From JBEEJZ01 sp046046915 (lineage in GTDB: Bacteria; Pseudomonadota; Gammaproteobacteria; Burkholderiales; Burkholderiaceae_C): DNA of 64,000 nucleotides. This document shows positions 61,433 to 64,000 of this stretch, one piece after another. The position numbers and the translations under genes were made by a program. Position 1 is the first letter of the stretch, and each line of letters opens with the position of its first letter. A model generated the notes under the pieces. The model saw nothing but the letters and a program-made list of their open reading frames with translations. It did no database searches and was not told the DNA's origin. The DNA lies in the NCBI GenBank assembly GCA_046046915.1, contig JBJOIT010000007.1:1-64000 (forward strand), given 5' to 3'.

Positions 61433-61999
61433 CTACTGAATGATGAAGCTGGAAAACAGCACGCCGCGCACCGGGTTGGCGGCGTGGGCATTCTTGTCTG
61501 TCTTCTTTTTGGTTTTGGGCTTGGCCTCGCCATGCGCATCAGGCACACCGCCAAAGGGCTTGGACGCCTCACGCAGCACATCGGCCGCGAGTTTCTCTTT
61601 GCCCTCGCGCTGCAGCAATTCTTCGGAGGTACGTTGCGACAACAGAATCAGGATGCTGCTGCGGATAGTGGGCAAATAAACCTTGACCGCATCGACCGAG
61701 TGGGCGTCCGCCACCTCCAGCGTGATGCCGACCTGAGCGACTTTTTCACCCCCGGGGTCTGCCAGATTCACGATCATGTTGTCCAGCGGCAGGTAGGTCG
61801 GTGGACCTTGGGCCACCACCTCTGCGACGGGCTCATCGCCCTCTTCTTCGGCAGCAGCTGCGCGCTGCTTCATGATGTAGTACCAACCGCCACCAGCGGC
61901 CAGCGCCAACACCAGCACCACGACGCCCAATATGACGAGTAGCTTTTTCTTGCCCTTGGGGGCAGGTGTTGCCGTATCGGCAGCAGGTTTGGAAGACAC
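61433..61999 (-). CDS. fliL: Flagellar basal body-associated protein FliL
   Basis: 188 residues. One membrane segment (LLVILGVVVLVLALAAGGGWYYIM) follows a basic start, then an acidic linker and the FliL periplasmic domain (YLPLDNMIVNLADPGGEKVAQVGITLEVADAHSVDAVKVYLPTIRSSILILLSQRTSEELLQREGKEKLAADVLREASKPFGG). It stabilises motor function. Compared with typical FliL there is a short extra Lys-rich stretch near the C-terminus (KPKTKKKTDKNAHAANP) before the conserved V-R-G-V-L-F-S-S-F-I-I-Q end. The start is GTG with AAGGA upstream. The 119-base gap to fliK holds a small hairpin and no clear promoter. Confidence 0.95.
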   Translation of the reverse strand: MSSKPAADTATPAPKGKKKLLVILGVVVLVLALAAGGGWYYIMKQRAAAAEEEGDEPVAEVVAQGPPTYLPLDNMIVNLADPGGEKVAQVGITLEVADAHSVDAVKVYLPTIRSSILILLSQRTSEELLQREGKEKLAADVLREASKPFGGVPDAHGEAKPKTKKKTDKNAHAANPVRGVLFSSFIIQ

Positions 62000-62118
62000 G
62001 TTAATTTCCTTGAATACGGATCACTGACCGCATTATTCAATACATCCCCCTGGCCAATATCCCAATCAAGGCCCGAAAACAGGGCCAAACCTGGGCTATC
62101 CCACAATGTGATCCGCAC

Positions 62119-63381
62119 TCACACAAAGAGATCGAGCGCACCGGGGCCTGAGCGTACAGGCGCGGCCAGCGGTTGCAAGGCGCTGCGCTCGGAGGCAGAG
62201 GTGGCGGCAGACACACGCGCTTGCCGCGCCGCCTGCTGGTCCTTGCGCTGCTGGGCGGTGGTCTGGGCCTGCCCTTGCGCCGAGGTGCCGACCGACACAC
62301 CGGACAAGACCAAGCCCTCGCGGGACAGCATATCTTTGAGTTGGGCACTGGCCCCCTCAAGCGCCTCGCGCGCTTCGGGCATGTCGGTACGAAAATCGAC
62401 CTGCGCCTCTTTGCCCTGCATCGTGATGTTGACCTCTACGCCATCGGTACCGAAACCGTCCAGCCGGAGCTGGGCGTTCTGCACGTCGCGCGACACCCAG
62501 TAGCTCATTTGCTCGGTCACCGGGGCTTCGGGCGTCAGCAGCCCAGCCTCGTACGCCGGGCTGGCGCTGTAGGTGGAACTGGAACCGGGTCCGGCCTCTG
62601 ATACCGGACTGTGCAAGCCCAAAGCGCCCTGCCCGGCCTGAGATGAAGCGCTGGCGGCAAGCTCCGCCTGGCCTGACCGGACATCGCGCGCGCCGCACTC
62701 GGCTGCCTCTGCAGCACTCGCCATTTTTTTGATCATGGCCTCCACGGCAGCCAGACTGGCCGTGTCGGTTGCCTCGCGACGGCCAGACTGTGCGGCATCG
62801 GCCAGAGCCTTGGCACCGTGTCCCGCATCGACCGGCTTGTGCTGCGCCACTGGGGCCTGCAGGGCCCGATCTCCGGTCGCTTGCGGGCCACTTGCCATCC
62901 CATCTTTGCCGGGCTTCAGGTCTTTGGAGAGCAAGGCCCGTGCCGCCGTCTCGGCGTCTACCGCAGGGTTTGCAAGGGCGCCCGTCACAGCACCGCCATG
63001 ACGTGAGGCGGCGCCACCCAGGCTCAGGGTGGAGACGGTCTGCCCAGCCGGCGCCTGCTCTGGCAAACCTGCGCCATCGGCCATGCCAGGCACCGACACT
63101 GGCACTGGCACTGGCACTGGCAATGCACCAAGGGTACCTAGCGTCTGGGCCATGGCATCGGTTTGACCAACGGTACTGCCCCCGGTCACCAGTCCCGTAT
63201 CGACAGAAGATGCCTCAGCCTGCGGCGCATCCAGCGCAAACAAGGCGGCAGCAAACCCGCCCAAAGCATCGCCCGCAGCGCCAGCCCCCCCAGGCCCAGC
63301 GGCACGGCTTTTACCGGTGTGAGCCTGGCCGTTGACAGCAGTTTTGTGCACGCCCACAGAGGCAGTTTTTTCGATACTCAT
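62119..63381 (-). CDS. fliK: Flagellar hook-length control protein FliK
   Basis: 420 residues. Low-complexity Ala/Gly/Pro-rich ruler region in the N-terminal two-thirds, with a Pro-Val repeat (PVPVPVPVSVP) encoded by a hexamer repeat. The C-terminal domain (QLRLDGFGTDGVEVNITMQGKEAQVDFRTDMPEAREALEGASAQLKDMLSREGLVLSGVSVG) is the FliK substrate-specificity-switch domain. A 4-base overlap joins it to fliJ. Sequence variability in the ruler is usual, so the function is inferred from the C-terminal domain and position. Confidence 0.93.
   Translation of the reverse strand: MSIEKTASVGVHKTAVNGQAHTGKSRAAGPGGAGAAGDALGGFAAALFALDAPQAEASSVDTGLVTGGSTVGQTDAMAQTLGTLGALPVPVPVPVSVPGMADGAGLPEQAPAGQTVSTLSLGGAASRHGGAVTGALANPAVDAETAARALLSKDLKPGKDGMASGPQATGDRALQAPVAQHKPVDAGHGAKALADAAQSGRREATDTASLAAVEAMIKKMASAAEAAECGARDVRSGQAELAASASSQAGQGALGLHSPVSEAGPGSSSTYSASPAYEAGLLTPEAPVTEQMSYWVSRDVQNAQLRLDGFGTDGVEVNITMQGKEAQVDFRTDMPEAREALEGASAQLKDMLSREGLVLSGVSVGTSAQGQAQTTAQQRKDQQAARQARVSAATSASERSALQPLAAPVRSGPGALDLFV
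63098..63121. repeat. Hexamer tandem repeat in fliK
   Basis: ACTGGC is repeated four times exactly (63098-63121), with a degenerate half-copy before it. On the coding strand it encodes alternating Val-Pro in the ruler part of FliK. A change by one unit keeps the frame and would alter the ruler by two residues. Confidence 0.9.
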
Positions 63382-63845
63382 GACACATCCTCCTGTTGCC
63401 GTAGCGCCAGCTTGCGCTGCGTTTGCATGGCGGCAAATTCATCCATCTGTTTCTGATCGCGGCGCTGCACCTGGGCGGCCATCTGAGCCTGGCGCTTTTT
63501 GATCAGCACATCCAGTCCGCTCAAGTACACCTCGGCCTGCACCAGCGCCTGGCGCACGGCATCCACACGTTCTTGCATGCGCGCTAGCGTGTGCTGCTGC
63601 AGCTCAATGGCCTGAGACAAACGACCCATGAACTGGTAGTGGTGACGCAGCATCTCGGGCGCCGCCCCTTGCTGGGCAGACGCCTGCCAGCGCGCGTCCG
63701 TCTCGTCGGCATAGCCTTGCAGCTGGGCCATCTGGCTCTCGGCAAAACCTTGCTCGCGCAAAACCTGGGCGACCTGGTTGGCGGCTTCATCGCGCCGGCT
63801 TTCTGCCAGCTGGCGCGCTAAAAACAAACTCTTGAAGGCTGGCAT
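63378..63845 (-). CDS. fliJ: Flagellar export chaperone FliJ
   Basis: 155 residues, almost wholly helical coiled coil (LARQLAESRRDEAANQVAQVLREQGFAESQMAQLQGYADETDARWQASAQQG; IELQQHTLARMQERVDAVRQALVQAEVYLSGLDVLIKKRQAQMAAQVQRRDQKQMDEFAAMQTQRKL). Position between fliI and fliK and this coiled-coil pattern identify FliJ. It overlaps fliK by 4 bases and follows fliI by 11. Confidence 0.92.
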   Translation of the reverse strand: MPAFKSLFLARQLAESRRDEAANQVAQVLREQGFAESQMAQLQGYADETDARWQASAQQGAAPEMLRHHYQFMGRLSQAIELQQHTLARMQERVDAVRQALVQAEVYLSGLDVLIKKRQAQMAAQVQRRDQKQMDEFAAMQTQRKLALRQQEDVS

Positions 63846-63856
63846 GTTGTAGGTCC

Positions 63857-64000
63857 TCAGGCCAGCAACGCGGCGTTCATGCGTTTGATGCTGTCGTCCA
63901 GCGGCGCCGCCTCAAACATGTCTTGTTGCAAAAACGCGGCCATGCCCTCATGCAGGCGTATGGCCTCGTCCAGCATGGGATCTGAGCCCGCGGCATAGGC
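63857..64000 (-). CDS. fliI: FliI, flagellum-specific ATPase, C-terminal end (cut by the window edge)
   Basis: The frame is open from the right edge and ends at a TGA at 63857-63859. The 47 residues visible (AYAAGSDPMLDEAIRLHEGMAAFLQQDMFEAAPLDDSIKRMNAALLA) match the C-terminal helical region of FliI, including G-S-D-P-x-L-D-E-A-I. It energises type III export of flagellar subunits. It would be the preceding gene of the fliJ-fliK row. Confidence 0.93.
   Translation of the reverse strand, partial: AYAAGSDPMLDEAIRLHEGMAAFLQQDMFEAAPLDDSIKRMNAALLA

Overview
The window is about 60% G+C chromosomal DNA from a betaproteobacterium, most likely Burkholderiales/Comamonadaceae. The evidence is the UvrA N-terminus of the long betaproteobacterial tandem type, the block corC-lnt-glyQ-glyS-gmhB-plsC-ygjP, a LiuR-controlled leucine-degradation locus, lateral che and fli operons, and a JDVT-CTERM/MrtJ protein-sorting locus. 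These assignments come from reading the translated sequence; no database search was run. No rRNA, tRNA, CRISPR array, intact insertion sequence or phage gene was seen.

Layout. 1-3.7 kb: the 5' part of uvrA (minus strand), carrying a 60-bp palindromic segment in frame at the window edge, then a decayed stretch with a STAS-domain relic and a cNMP/CBS/DUF294 signalling gene broken by two frame changes and two stop codons. 3.7-9.6 kb: transporters (a Na+/H+ antiporter-like protein, an MHS-family symporter with a large extra loop, an MFS protein), a small membrane protein, a DsbA-like isomerase and clear rho-independent terminators. 9.6-18.9 kb: leucine/isovalerate catabolism part 1 (HMG-CoA lyase; methylcrotonyl-CoA carboxylase beta and alpha behind a LiuR operator; a hydroxypyruvate reductase) and, on the other strand, an overlapping phosphoesterase and Ser/Thr kinase-Usp pair. 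19-28 kb: a Pat-type acyl-CoA synthetase/acetyltransferase, a fasciclin protein, TerC, and an NhaR-like regulator divergent from hpf-like, yccA-like, zf-TFIIB and sbtA-like genes. 28.2-34.7 kb: leucine catabolism part 2 (liuR, thioesterase, isovaleryl-CoA dehydrogenase, carbonic anhydrase, thiolase, acyl-CoA dehydrogenase), with a second LiuR operator in front of a metallo-beta-lactamase-fold gene. 34.7-39.2 kb: the intramembrane protease MrtJ and two secreted proteins with matching JDVT-CTERM tails. 39.2-41 kb: a second Na+/H+ antiporter paralogue and a small secreted protein. 41-49.6 kb: housekeeping block (ygjP, plsC, gmhB, glyS, glyQ, lnt, corC, a GNAT protein). 49.7-56 kb: chemotaxis operon cheZ-like/cheY/cheA/cheW/cheR/cheD/cheB. 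56-57.8 kb: a soluble receiver-histidine kinase and its NarL-type response regulator. 57.8-64 kb: flagellar export and switch operon fliI-fliJ-fliK-fliL-fliM-fliN-fliO-fliP-fliQ-fliR.

How the genes fit together. The two liu segments supply isovaleryl-CoA dehydrogenase, methylcrotonyl-CoA carboxylase and HMG-CoA lyase; methylglutaconyl-CoA hydratase is not in the window. Carbonic anhydrase inside the liu cluster and an SbtA-like bicarbonate transporter nearby could feed HCO3- to the biotin carboxylase. The most distinctive self-contained module is MrtJ plus its two adjacent substrates. Other points of interest are the kinase/phosphatase pair, the short CheZ-like protein that keeps the catalytic Asp/Gln pair, the MHS transporter insertion and the palindromic insertion in uvrA.
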